From positions 96,790-160,789 of the forward strand of contig DATBLI010000095.1 in NCBI GenBank assembly GCA_036555455.1: DNA of 64,000 bases. Reading direction: 5' to 3'. Shown here one piece after another: positions 8,156-16,333 of this stretch (positions are counted from its first letter, which is position 1; each line of letters opens with the position of its first letter). Position numbers and translations under genes: made by a program. The notes under the pieces are model-generated. The model did no database searches, was not told the origin of the DNA, and saw only the letters and a program-made list of their open reading frames with translations. The stretch is from RBG-16-68-12 sp036555455. Its GTDB lineage: Archaea > Thermoplasmatota > Thermoplasmata > RBG-16-68-12.

Positions 8156-8608
8156 ATGGCCCGATACGTGAAGGTCCGGGACGCGATGTCCACGGAGGTC
8201 TTCGAAATCTCCGAGGACGCCACGCTCCAGGCCGCCTCGAAGCGCATGACGGATGCCCGCGTGAACAGCCTCGTCGTCCGCCCCGAGGGCCGGGAGGACC
8301 CCTTCGGCATCATCACGTCGACGGACATCGTCGACGCGGTCGCCGATGGACTGGACCCGACCCTCGCCATGGTGCGGGACGTGGCCACGGCACCCCTGGT
8401 GACGGTGACGCCGGGAGTGCCCGTCGCGTACGCAGCACGCCTCATGAAGCGCGCGAACCTGCGCCACTTGGCCGTCTTCAACGGGAGGGAAGTCGTCGGG
8501 ATCCTGAGCGGCTATGACATCGTGAAGGCCATCGGGCGCTGGGGGATCCTCGCCGCAACCTTGGAGGAAGGCGAGGAAGTCGAACTGACATCCGCGGTCT
8601 CCGACTAG
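8156..8608 (+). CDS. Two-CBS-domain protein
   Basis: A 150-residue stand-alone pair of CBS domains. The first begins KVRDAMSTEVFEISEDATL and contains FGIITSTDIVDAV. The second has VATAPLVTVTPGVPVAYAARLM and VVGILSGYDIVKAI. Such pairs bind adenine nucleotides or similar ligands and regulate partner proteins. A TATA-like CATATTG lies about 50 bp upstream of the ATG. It converges on the chorismate operon. No partner is evident. Confidence 0.88.
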   Translation: MARYVKVRDAMSTEVFEISEDATLQAASKRMTDARVNSLVVRPEGREDPFGIITSTDIVDAVADGLDPTLAMVRDVATAPLVTVTPGVPVAYAARLMKRANLRHLAVFNGREVVGILSGYDIVKAIGRWGILAATLEEGEEVELTSAVSD

Positions 8609-8699
8609 GCGACGCGGATGGGAACGGGTGCGGCCTCGGAGGGCGAGCTCGAAGGCTTGCGGCCGTCTGCGGGGACAGCGAGGAAGGCCTCGCCGTCGC

Positions 8700-9773
8700 C
8701 TACAGGAACCCCCCCAGGAGCATCAGATCGAGGATCCCCATCGCTGCGACATTCTCGACCACGGGGACGGCCCGAGGCACGATGCATGAATCATGGCGGC
8801 CCCTGACGACGACCTCGGCCTCCTCCATCCTCAGGAGATCCACCGACTGCTGCGGCTTCGCGATGGACGCGGTCGGCTTGACGACGACACGGAAGGTGAT
8901 GGGCATGCCACTCGCGATACCGCCGAGGACGCCTCCGGCGTGATTCGTGGATGTAACGACCTTGCCGTCCCGGAGGACGAAGGGGTCGTTGTGCTCGCTC
9001 CCGCGCATCGACGCGGCGCGGAAGCCCGCGCCGAACTCCACGCCCTTCACCGCGGGAATCGAAAGGAAGAGGTGGGCGAGGGTCGACTCCACGGAATCGA
9101 AGAAGGGTTCGCCCACACCGACGGGGACGCCGGTAACGATGCCCTCGATGATGCCGCCAACGCTGTCCCCGTCCTTCCGGGCGGCCTCAATCGCTGCAAC
9201 CATGCGGTCTGCAGCCTCGAGGTCCGCGCAGCGCACAGGTGTCCGTTCCACGTTCCCCTCGATCTCCTGCGGCGTCACCGGTCCCGCGACGATGCCGGCA
9301 ATCTGCGCAGCGTGAGCGAAGAACCGAATTCCCATCCCCGCGAGGACTTGTCGGGCCACGGCGCCGGAGACCACGAGAGGTGCGGTCATGCGGCCAGAGA
9401 GCTGCCCACCACCTCGCAGGTCGCTCTTCCCTCCGTATTTCATCCGCGCCGTGAAGTCCCCATGACCAGGCCGCGGGACGCGCGCAACGTCCGCGTAGGA
9501 CTTGGACAGAACGTCCGTGTTGCGGATGATCGCGACGATCGGCTCCCCTGTGGCCTCGCCGTCGCGGAGGCCGTGGGAGAACTCGACCTTGTCCTCCTCC
9601 ATCCGCTGGCTCGTGATGGGGCTCTGACCTGGCCGGCGGCGGTCGAGCTGCGCCTGGACGACGGATTCGTCGATCCTCGTCCCCGCCCGGAGGCCTTCGA
9701 TCGTGCAGCCCACGAAGGGGCCGTGGCTCGTCCCGAAGATCGTCGTGCGGTATCGGGCGCCGAAGGTGTTCAC
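8700..9773 (-). CDS. aroC: Chorismate synthase
   Basis: A 357-residue enzyme converting 5-enolpyruvylshikimate-3-phosphate to chorismate with reduced FMN. Family signatures are GTSHGPFVGCTIEG near the start, RRPGQSPITSQRMEEDKVEF, RPGHGDFTARMKYG, RGGGQLSGRMTAPLV and NHAGGVLGGIASGMPI. It starts at a GTG at 9773 that overlaps the stop of aroA by four bases. It is the last gene of the six-gene shikimate operon. Confidence 0.96.
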   Translation of the reverse strand: MNTFGARYRTTIFGTSHGPFVGCTIEGLRAGTRIDESVVQAQLDRRRPGQSPITSQRMEEDKVEFSHGLRDGEATGEPIVAIIRNTDVLSKSYADVARVPRPGHGDFTARMKYGGKSDLRGGGQLSGRMTAPLVVSGAVARQVLAGMGIRFFAHAAQIAGIVAGPVTPQEIEGNVERTPVRCADLEAADRMVAAIEAARKDGDSVGGIIEGIVTGVPVGVGEPFFDSVESTLAHLFLSIPAVKGVEFGAGFRAASMRGSEHNDPFVLRDGKVVTSTNHAGGVLGGIASGMPITFRVVVKPTASIAKPQQSVDLLRMEEAEVVVRGRHDSCIVPRAVPVVENVAAMGILDLMLLGGFL

Positions 9774-11041
9774 GATGTGACCTCCATGGACGCGCCGAGG
9801 CCGCGAAAGTCGTCGAGGAACGTGGGATACGAGACGCGGAAGCACCAAGGGTCCGTGATTTCCACCGCGTCTTCCGCGACGAGGCCTGCGACCGCCGCGG
9901 CCATGAGGATCCGGTGGTCTCCCCGGGAGTCCACAAAGGCGCCGCGGAGCCGCGAGGGCCCGCGCACAACACACCCGTCCGGGGCGGGGGTCACGTCCGC
10001 TCCCATGGCCTTGAGGAAGGCGGTCGTGGCTTCGATTCGATTGCTCTCCTTGAACCGCAGGTGCTCGCCGTTCACGAAGCGCGATACCCCCTTGGCCTGG
10101 GTCGCAAGGACGGCGAGGGCCGGGAACAGGTCCGGGATGTCGTTGACGTCGACCTCCTGGGCGACGAGCTCGCGGGATCCCAGGCGGACGCGGTCCTCGA
10201 AGACGTCCACCCGCGCCCCGAACTGCGAGAGGAGATCGAGGATGCGTCGGTCCCCTTGCGGTAGGGAGGAATCGAGGGCTTCGACGGTTACGTCGCCGCC
10301 GGAAATCGCTGCAGCGACGAGCGGGAACGCGGCGGAGGAAAAGTCTCCCGGGACCATGAAGTCCGTGGGCTCGAAGGATTGATTCCCGCGGACCTCGAAC
10401 GCGGTTCCCTTCGCTTGAACCTGGATGCCGAAATGACGAAGCATCGCCAGGGTGATGGCCACGTAGGGCTCCGATCGAATCGGCGGCAAGACGCTGAGGA
10501 CCGTCATGCCCGAGGCCATGGGAGCGGCGATCAGGAGGCTCGAGAGGAACTGGGAACTCATTGCGCCGGAAATCGCGACGGCCCCGCCGCGAAGGATCCC
10601 ACGGACCTCTACGGGCGGGCACCCGTCCCCGGCAAAGGAACGCGCGCGGGCTCCGAGGGCCTCCAAGCCCTCGAGGAGAGGGGCTATTGGGCGCTTGCGC
10701 AGAGTTGCGTCGCCTGTGAGGATCGTCGGTCCGCCCACGAGGGCCGCGGTGCCCGAAAGCAGACGCAGGGTGGTTCCGGAGTTGCCCGCATCGACTTCCG
10801 TGGAGGGCGTGCGGAGACCGCTGGAACGCACAAGGAGACCGTGAACATCGCGGCGAACGGCCGCGCCGAAGGCCTCGATCCCTGCCACGGTCGCCTCCGT
10901 ATCCTCGCTCAACAACGGCCGCTGGACACGGGAGGGCCCCCCAGACAGGGCCGCCATGAGGATCGCTCGATGCGTGTAGCTCTTCGAGGGCGGCGCTTGC
11001 ACGACTCCCTGGACCGTGGAAGGTGCGGACCGGAACCTCAT
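9770..11041 (-). CDS. aroA: 3-phosphoshikimate 1-carboxyvinyltransferase (EPSP synthase)
   Basis: About 423 residues from ATG 11041. It joins phosphoenolpyruvate to shikimate 3-phosphate. Motifs are PPSKSYTHRAILMAAL, DAGNSGTTLRLLSG, the LRKRPIAPLLEGLEALGA segment, and RFKESNRIEATTAFLKAMGAD with DHRILMAAAVAGL in the C-terminal half. The chosen ATG overlaps the aroK stop in an ATGA and begins MRFRSAPSTVQG. A longer frame upstream runs into aroK and is unlikely. Confidence 0.95.
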   Translation of the reverse strand: MRFRSAPSTVQGVVQAPPSKSYTHRAILMAALSGGPSRVQRPLLSEDTEATVAGIEAFGAAVRRDVHGLLVRSSGLRTPSTEVDAGNSGTTLRLLSGTAALVGGPTILTGDATLRKRPIAPLLEGLEALGARARSFAGDGCPPVEVRGILRGGAVAISGAMSSQFLSSLLIAAPMASGMTVLSVLPPIRSEPYVAITLAMLRHFGIQVQAKGTAFEVRGNQSFEPTDFMVPGDFSSAAFPLVAAAISGGDVTVEALDSSLPQGDRRILDLLSQFGARVDVFEDRVRLGSRELVAQEVDVNDIPDLFPALAVLATQAKGVSRFVNGEHLRFKESNRIEATTAFLKAMGADVTPAPDGCVVRGPSRLRGAFVDSRGDHRILMAAAVAGLVAEDAVEITDPWCFRVSYPTFLDDFRGLGASMEVTS

Positions 11042-11895
11042 GCGATCGCCTCCATCGCGTTGACGGTGTTCAACGCCGCGACGCGGACTTCGCACTCCCC
11101 ATCGTCCAAGGCGCGCACGATGGCATTGACATGGACGGACTTCGCGAGGGCGATGATGGCCGGCCCGGTGCCGGAGACGCCCGCGGCCACGGCCCCTGCG
11201 GCCCGCGCGCGGACGGCGGGCGTCTCGTCGATCCCGAAGAGAGGCGCATATGCCGCACTGTTCAGCTCGAGGGCACGGAAGTAGTCGCCCCGCAGGGCGA
11301 GCCGGTAGGCGTCCTCAACCTTCCCGCAAACGGACGTGAAGTCCTTGCCGGCGAGGCTGGCCTTCGTGATCGTCCTCCTCGGGATACGGACGACAGCCAT
11401 GAGGCCCGCGGGAAAGCAGTCCACTTTCACGATCTTGCGAGCCTTGTTGTCAGTGAGGACAACGCCGCCGAAGAAGGAAGCGCATGCATCGTCGAAGGCG
11501 CCCGTGATGGTGACTCCCGCTCCGATGGCCGCCTCGACGCCCGTGTTGATGACTTCGAGCGGCGCGAGCTCCTGCCCGAGGGCGCGCGCGGAAGCGAGGA
11601 CGACGGCATTCGCGACGGCCGAACTGCTCTTCAGTCCACGGGAGATCGGAATCTCCGAGTCCACGGTGACGTCGAGCCCGGCCTCGCGGCCGCTCCGATC
11701 GAGGACGCGACGGGCGCATCCTTCCGCAAGGGCTGGGTCCACCCCGGGGGGAACGCCCACCACGACGCCCCGTCCACCGGGGCGTTCCGAGGCGATAGCG
11801 CTGGCCCTCAATGCGAGGCCGAAGGCTGCACCTCGGCCCGTCGCAATCGCGTTCACGATCGTCCCCGCGCCGAAGCAGGTCGCCCGAGCCGTCAT
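11038..11895 (-). CDS. aroK: Shikimate kinase, archaeal GHMP type
   Basis: A 285-residue GHMP-family kinase that phosphorylates shikimate, the archaeal replacement for bacterial AroK. It begins MTARATCFGAGTIVNAIATG. The ATP-loop motif is PISRGLKSSSAVANAVVLA, and GVSGTGPAIIALA near the end is the third GHMP motif. Position between aroDE and aroA fixes the substrate. It overlaps both neighbours by four bases. Confidence 0.93.
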   Translation of the reverse strand: MTARATCFGAGTIVNAIATGRGAAFGLALRASAIASERPGGRGVVVGVPPGVDPALAEGCARRVLDRSGREAGLDVTVDSEIPISRGLKSSSAVANAVVLASARALGQELAPLEVINTGVEAAIGAGVTITGAFDDACASFFGGVVLTDNKARKIVKVDCFPAGLMAVVRIPRRTITKASLAGKDFTSVCGKVEDAYRLALRGDYFRALELNSAAYAPLFGIDETPAVRARAAGAVAAGVSGTGPAIIALAKSVHVNAIVRALDDGECEVRVAALNTVNAMEAIA

Positions 11896-13376
11896 CCGAG
11901 GACCTCCTGGGCGGCCCTGCGCATCGTCTCGAAAGCCGCCGGCCGGCCCATCCATAGCTCGAAGGATTTCGCGGCCTGATGGAGGAGCATCGAGAGGCCC
12001 GAGGCGCCCGGGATCCCAAGGCTCCTGGCGGCCTGAAGGAGCCCCGTCTCCGGCGGATTGTACACGACGTCGTACACGAACTTCGCCCGCCGGATGATGT
12101 CCTCGGTGACCGGAGGCGACGTATCGATGCCCTTCGTGCCCACGGATGTCGCGTTCACGAGGAGGTCCCAGGGCCCGGAGGAGGCCAGGTCTTGCCTCTC
12201 GATCACATCCACCGGCCCTTCGAACGCGTCGACGAGCGCGTCGGCTCTCGCAGCCGTCCGGTTCGTCACGTCGACGGTCGCGCCTTCCCCGAGAAGGACG
12301 TGGACCGTAGCCTTCGCTGCGCCGCCCGCCCCGAGGACGAGGGCGGTCCGCCCATCGAGGCGCAAGCCGAGTTCCTTCAGGGACATGCGGAAGCCGAACA
12401 CATCCGTGTTGTGCCCCTTCGACCTCCCGTCGTCGAAGACGACCGTGTTCACCGCTCCGAGGGACTCCGCATCGCCGCTGAGTTCGTCGAGAACGTCCGC
12501 GATGGCTCCCTTGTGGGGGCTCGTCACGTTGAAGCCACGGAGCCGCAGCCGGTCCGGGGCGTGAAGGAGGACGTCGATCCCGTGGGCGTCCGCGTCGAAC
12601 GGGAGGTAGACGGCAGGGAGTCGGGCTTCCGCGAGTGCGGCTTCGAAGATCTCCGGGGAAATCGAGTGGCCGAGGGGATGGCCGACGATCCCGAGGACGA
12701 TGGGCGGGGTTCCCTTGAGTCGCGTCGCCGTCTCGAGGGACAGCTGGCCGGGGGCCACTGCGTGGGTCCCAATCGCGTACTGGATTTCCTGGCCGACGGT
12801 TTCGGCGAGGACCCGGGTCAGCATACCCTCCTGGCCCATGCCGATGAGGACGAAGCGTCGGGATTGGAGACCCTGATTCCGCGCCAGTTCGACGAACTCG
12901 GTCGCGTGCTCGACATCCGCCACGGGGGCGACGACCTTCCCCACGTCGCCGAGGCCCACGCATGCCTCGAGGGCGTCCGCGACGTCGGGGACCTCCACGG
13001 GCCGATCGAAATGGTGGGACACAAGGATGTCCTGATGGTGCCGCGAGGCTGCCTTGATGTATCCATCGATGTCCTCCGCATCCGTCTCCATCTCCACGTC
13101 GACGTAGCGGAAACCGAGTCGGCACATCTCCTGGAGGAGCACATGACGCGCAGGGGCCTCGGGTTCGCCAAGGCCGCCCTGGGCGGAGGATCGCAACGTC
13201 GCGATGGCGCGAGGACCGATGGCGTGGGCGAGCCGCGGGAGGTCCTCCGGGCCAAGCTGAGCGATCGCATCGAGCCGCAGCTCGACGAGATCGGCGCCCC
13301 CACGAAGGGCGGCCTTCGCCCGCCGCTCTGTCTCTTCGATGCTCGTCGCGTCAATGACGGCGGCGACCTTCGTCAT
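11892..13376 (-). CDS. aroDE: Fused 3-dehydroquinate dehydratase - shikimate dehydrogenase
   Basis: A 494-residue bifunctional enzyme for two consecutive steps. Residues 1-220 are a type I dehydroquinase: DLVELRLDAI, ILVSHHFDRP with the catalytic His, and DVGKVVAPVAD with the Schiff-base Lys. Residues from about 225 are shikimate dehydrogenase: GIVGHPLGHSISP (substrate loop), RGFNVTSPHKGAI with the catalytic Lys, NTVVFDDG, GHNTDVFGF and the NADP loop VLGAGGAAKA. The two domains are joined by a short linker (LETATRLKGTPPI). Fusion is well known in plants. Here it may ensure coupled supply of shikimate. Confidence 0.94.
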   Translation of the reverse strand: MTKVAAVIDATSIEETERRAKAALRGGADLVELRLDAIAQLGPEDLPRLAHAIGPRAIATLRSSAQGGLGEPEAPARHVLLQEMCRLGFRYVDVEMETDAEDIDGYIKAASRHHQDILVSHHFDRPVEVPDVADALEACVGLGDVGKVVAPVADVEHATEFVELARNQGLQSRRFVLIGMGQEGMLTRVLAETVGQEIQYAIGTHAVAPGQLSLETATRLKGTPPIVLGIVGHPLGHSISPEIFEAALAEARLPAVYLPFDADAHGIDVLLHAPDRLRLRGFNVTSPHKGAIADVLDELSGDAESLGAVNTVVFDDGRSKGHNTDVFGFRMSLKELGLRLDGRTALVLGAGGAAKATVHVLLGEGATVDVTNRTAARADALVDAFEGPVDVIERQDLASSGPWDLLVNATSVGTKGIDTSPPVTEDIIRRAKFVYDVVYNPPETGLLQAARSLGIPGASGLSMLLHQAAKSFELWMGRPAAFETMRRAAQEVLG

Positions 13377-13377
13377 C

Positions 13378-14409
13378 CTAGCGCTCCGCGATCGTCTCCT
13401 GGATCTTCATGCCAAGGTGCCGGCCGCCTTCATCGCGATGTAAGAGGATCTCATCGCCAGGCCGAATCTCCCTCACCGACCGGCCGCCCCCGGCGGGCGT
13501 GACGAACCGGATCGTCTCCGCGTTCTGCACGATCGTTGAAAAACGCTGGCCCTCGGCGACCGCCTCGAGCAGGACGAGCGGCCTTTGCTCGATCTTGACG
13601 CGGCCGACGATGACGCTCCGAGCCTTGCCCTGCGCATCGACGGCGAGCACCTCGTCCCCGGCACGGAGCTCGCTGAGGTACTTCGTCATTCCGCCCGGGA
13701 GGAGGATGTACGCATGGACAGGACCTGCGTTCACGCGGAAGGGCCGGGGCGCGATGCGGCCCGACTCGATCGTCTCCGCGTGGACGAGGAACAGGCCCGC
13801 GGATGCGTTCCCGACGAGCATTCCCTCTCCGTCCTTCAGCAGGGAGCAGGTATCCACGCACACGCGGTCCCCGAGGCCGAGGGGACGTACGGCCGTGACT
13901 GTGCCGACGACTAGGTGCACGGAGTTCGGATGAGACTCGAGGAGCCGACGGACGGTGCGGACCTCCTTCGCGGAACGCGGAGCGAGGAGGACGCCGTCCA
14001 CCCCGACTTCCATGGTTTCGAAGAACAGCTTCGCCTCCGCCGCGTCATGGATTTCAGGAAGGAGCTTCGTCCCGCTCCCCTGGAAGGCGGCAATGAGGTT
14101 CTCCATCGGGATGACCTTCCAATCCTCCGTGCGCACGACGACATGCTTCGTCGCGCCGCGCAACCTGCGCACGGACTGCTCATCCTCCCCCCGCCGGATC
14201 GTGGCGAGACGGCCGACCTCCTGGCCATCGAAGAGGAAGACGTCGCCATTCAGGCGAATCGGCGAGAAACGGCCGAGGCGCTGCAACGCCTCTGCCGGCC
14301 GGTCGAAGACGATCTGATCGAAGCCGGACTCGAGCGCGGCCGTCACGACGGACCGGACGTCCTCATTGTCTTCGGAGGGGAATGCCCCCACCCACACGAG
14401 GCGGTCCAT
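13378..14409 (-). CDS. aroB': 3-dehydroquinate synthase II
   Basis: A 343-residue protein of the archaeal DHQ synthase family, which oxidatively deaminates and cyclises 2-amino-3,7-dideoxy-D-threo-hept-6-ulosonate to 3-dehydroquinate with NAD. Typical segments are DGVLLAPRSAKEVRTV, VVGTVTAVRPLGLGDRVCVDTCSLL, EGMLVGNASAGLFLVHAET, RPFRVNAGPVHAYILLPGG and KTKYLSELRAGDEVL-like sequence. The ATG at 14409 (MDRLVWVGAF) was chosen because the upstream extension overlaps the preceding gene. It follows the ADH synthase gene by seven bases, and the two enzymes act in sequence. Confidence 0.93.
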   Translation of the reverse strand: MDRLVWVGAFPSEDNEDVRSVVTAALESGFDQIVFDRPAEALQRLGRFSPIRLNGDVFLFDGQEVGRLATIRRGEDEQSVRRLRGATKHVVVRTEDWKVIPMENLIAAFQGSGTKLLPEIHDAAEAKLFFETMEVGVDGVLLAPRSAKEVRTVRRLLESHPNSVHLVVGTVTAVRPLGLGDRVCVDTCSLLKDGEGMLVGNASAGLFLVHAETIESGRIAPRPFRVNAGPVHAYILLPGGMTKYLSELRAGDEVLAVDAQGKARSVIVGRVKIEQRPLVLLEAVAEGQRFSTIVQNAETIRFVTPAGGGRSVREIRPGDEILLHRDEGGRHLGMKIQETIAER

Positions 14410-14416
14410 GGCGACC

Positions 14417-15202
14417 TCACCCCCGATAGGCCTCCTCCACGGACGCACCGTCGAAGAGGATGCGGGCCATCGCATGTGTCATGCCGATGGGATCCTTTGC
14501 CTGGAACAGGTTCCGGCCCATGGAGACGCCCGCCGCGCCGCCGGCGAGCGAACCGGCGACAAGCTCGAGGGCTGCCTTCTCGGTTTCGAGCTTCGGACCG
14601 CCGGCCACGACGACGGGCACGGGACAGCCTCGGACGACCTCCCTGAACGTCCCCGGAGAACCCGTGTAGAGCGTCTTGACGACGTCCGCGCCGAGCTCCG
14701 CACCCACGCGGGCGACGTGCTTCACGATGTCGACGTCGTACGGGTTCTTGATGTTCTCGCCGCGGGGGTACATCATCGCGAGGAGGGGCATCCCGAAGCG
14801 GTCGCACTCCGCGGCCACGGCCCCCAGCCCCCGAAGCATGAGATCGTCGTCCTCGCCGCCGAGGTTCACATGCACGCTGATCGCGTCCGCGCCGTAGGAA
14901 AGGGCCTCGGCGACGCCCGTCACGAGGACCTTGCGGTCCGCTTTCGGGCTGAGGGAGGTGGACGCGCTGAGGTGGAGGATGAGGCCCAGGCGCTCGTCGA
15001 AGTACTCCTTCGCGAAGCGCACGAGTCCCTTGTGCATTGCGATTGCCGTCGCACCGCCTTTGGCCACGTTGGCCACGGCCTTCCGGATGTCCTCAAGGCC
15101 CGCGATGGGGCCCGAGGAGACGCCGTGGTCCATCGCGACGATGAGGGCCTTGCCCCGGCTGAAGATGCGGTGAAGCCGAATCTCCTTCCCAATCGCGGAC
15201 AT
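14417..15202 (-). CDS. aroA': 2-amino-3,7-dideoxy-D-threo-hept-6-ulosonate synthase (ADH synthase)
   Basis: A 261-residue class I aldolase-fold enzyme, the entry step of the archaeal shikimate route. It condenses a 6-deoxy-5-ketofructose phosphate with aspartate semialdehyde. Motifs are ALIVAMDHGVSSGP, the Schiff-base lysine in ADVVKTLYTGSP, PVVVAGGPKLETE and AAGVSMGRNLFQ. The ATG at 15202 gives the normal length. It is the first gene of the shikimate operon. Confidence 0.93.
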   Translation of the reverse strand: MSAIGKEIRLHRIFSRGKALIVAMDHGVSSGPIAGLEDIRKAVANVAKGGATAIAMHKGLVRFAKEYFDERLGLILHLSASTSLSPKADRKVLVTGVAEALSYGADAISVHVNLGGEDDDLMLRGLGAVAAECDRFGMPLLAMMYPRGENIKNPYDVDIVKHVARVGAELGADVVKTLYTGSPGTFREVVRGCPVPVVVAGGPKLETEKAALELVAGSLAGGAAGVSMGRNLFQAKDPIGMTHAMARILFDGASVEEAYRG

Positions 15203-15296
15203 AGGACAGAGGGCCGCGCGACGGCGTGGCACGGCAGTACGTGGTTGTGCTAGATGAACCTTCCCAGACATGCGCGATGAATTCGCCGAATACCCT

Positions 15297-16232
15297 TCAG
15301 ATACGGGCCGGGTGTCGGAGGTCGAGCCCCGCGAGAATCTGGACGGCGACGCGGTCCGTCTCCTTAGATCCCGAGAGCGCGGACCACGCGATGTCCGCGA
15401 GAGGAGAGCGCAGATGAATCTCGTGGAGGACTTCGTCCTCGAACGACGCCTGCGGAGGTTGTTCGATGACCGCAATCACTTGGCGCACGTCCTCGTGGCG
15501 TCCTGGGAACCACGGCGAATGGTACGCTTCGTCGACGGCGAGGAAGCAGCGGTGTTTCTCTGTTCCCGCGCCCATCCCGAACCGCCACTCTTTCGTGCGG
15601 CCCAGGATCCGTTTGACGGGGCCGAGGTCGCTCTTCGCGAGGACGGAGGCGAGGCTCGCGGCGAGCTTCGCCATCACTGACCCCATCGCCCCGAAGGCCC
15701 TCGTGAGGGGGACCTGCGGGAATGCCCGGAGGAGCTCGTCGTTCCCGAAGGCCACGAGGCCATCCACGCGCTCACGGAGGATAGCGAGTTGCGCCTCCGC
15801 GGCCTGCCGCCGCAGCATGCCCTCCGCGGCGAATGGAGTCGTCACCAGGGCGAGGCTCGTGTCTCCGAGAATCCGCGCGACTCGGCCGACGACGCCGGTG
15901 GCCCAGCCGCCGAAGTCACCCCCAAGTCCTCCGAGGATCACGACGAAGTCCCGGTCCTTGAGGGCGCTCGCGAGGTCCTTCTCCTCGTTCGTCGCGAGGG
16001 TCGGCACGACCTTCTCCTGGAGGGATGCGACCGCCTTGATGGGCTCCGCCTTCGCCAGGATGCGCGCCGGGAGGCCGACCATGGAAGGATGGGGCACGTC
16101 ATTGAGGGCGATGCGTTCCGCGCCGAGCGGCAGAGTGACGCGGCGCAGGGTGTTGCATCCCGCGCCGCCACAACCCACGATCGCCGCGCGGGCCCGCTCC
16201 TCGCCGCCACCCAGGCGCCAGGTTTCGGGCAC
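15297..16232 (-). CDS. Divergent FtsZ/tubulin-family protein
   Basis: A 311-residue tubulin-superfamily protein. The nucleotide loop AIVGCGGAGCNTLRRV is at residues 17-32, the T4 tubulin signature is altered to LGGLGGDFGGWA instead of a GGGTGTG form, and LVTTPFAAEGMLRRQAAEAQLAILRERVDGLVAFGNDELLRAF is strongly FtsZ-like. The C-terminal part is short and without a recognisable FtsZ tail. Canonical FtsZ builds the division ring. This variant could bind nucleotide with altered hydrolysis or polymerisation. The start is a GTG at 16232, about 25 bp after an AGATAAACC-type TATA box. It precedes the shikimate operon, separated by 94 bp. Confidence 0.75.
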   Translation of the reverse strand: MPETWRLGGGEERARAAIVGCGGAGCNTLRRVTLPLGAERIALNDVPHPSMVGLPARILAKAEPIKAVASLQEKVVPTLATNEEKDLASALKDRDFVVILGGLGGDFGGWATGVVGRVARILGDTSLALVTTPFAAEGMLRRQAAEAQLAILRERVDGLVAFGNDELLRAFPQVPLTRAFGAMGSVMAKLAASLASVLAKSDLGPVKRILGRTKEWRFGMGAGTEKHRCFLAVDEAYHSPWFPGRHEDVRQVIAVIEQPPQASFEDEVLHEIHLRSPLADIAWSALSGSKETDRVAVQILAGLDLRHPARI

Positions 16233-16333
16233 GGCCGCGGCATCGGGAGGCCACGAGATAAACCGCGCGGGAAAGGGTGGGATGAGGGCCCACGACGGAA
16301 ACGTGGATATGGCAACGGAAGTTGCCTCCTACG

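Noticed and set aside
8700..10622. 640-residue minus-strand frame joining chorismate synthase to upstream sequence
   Set aside because: The first half is the antisense-frame shadow of EPSP synthase. The true start is the GTG at 9773.
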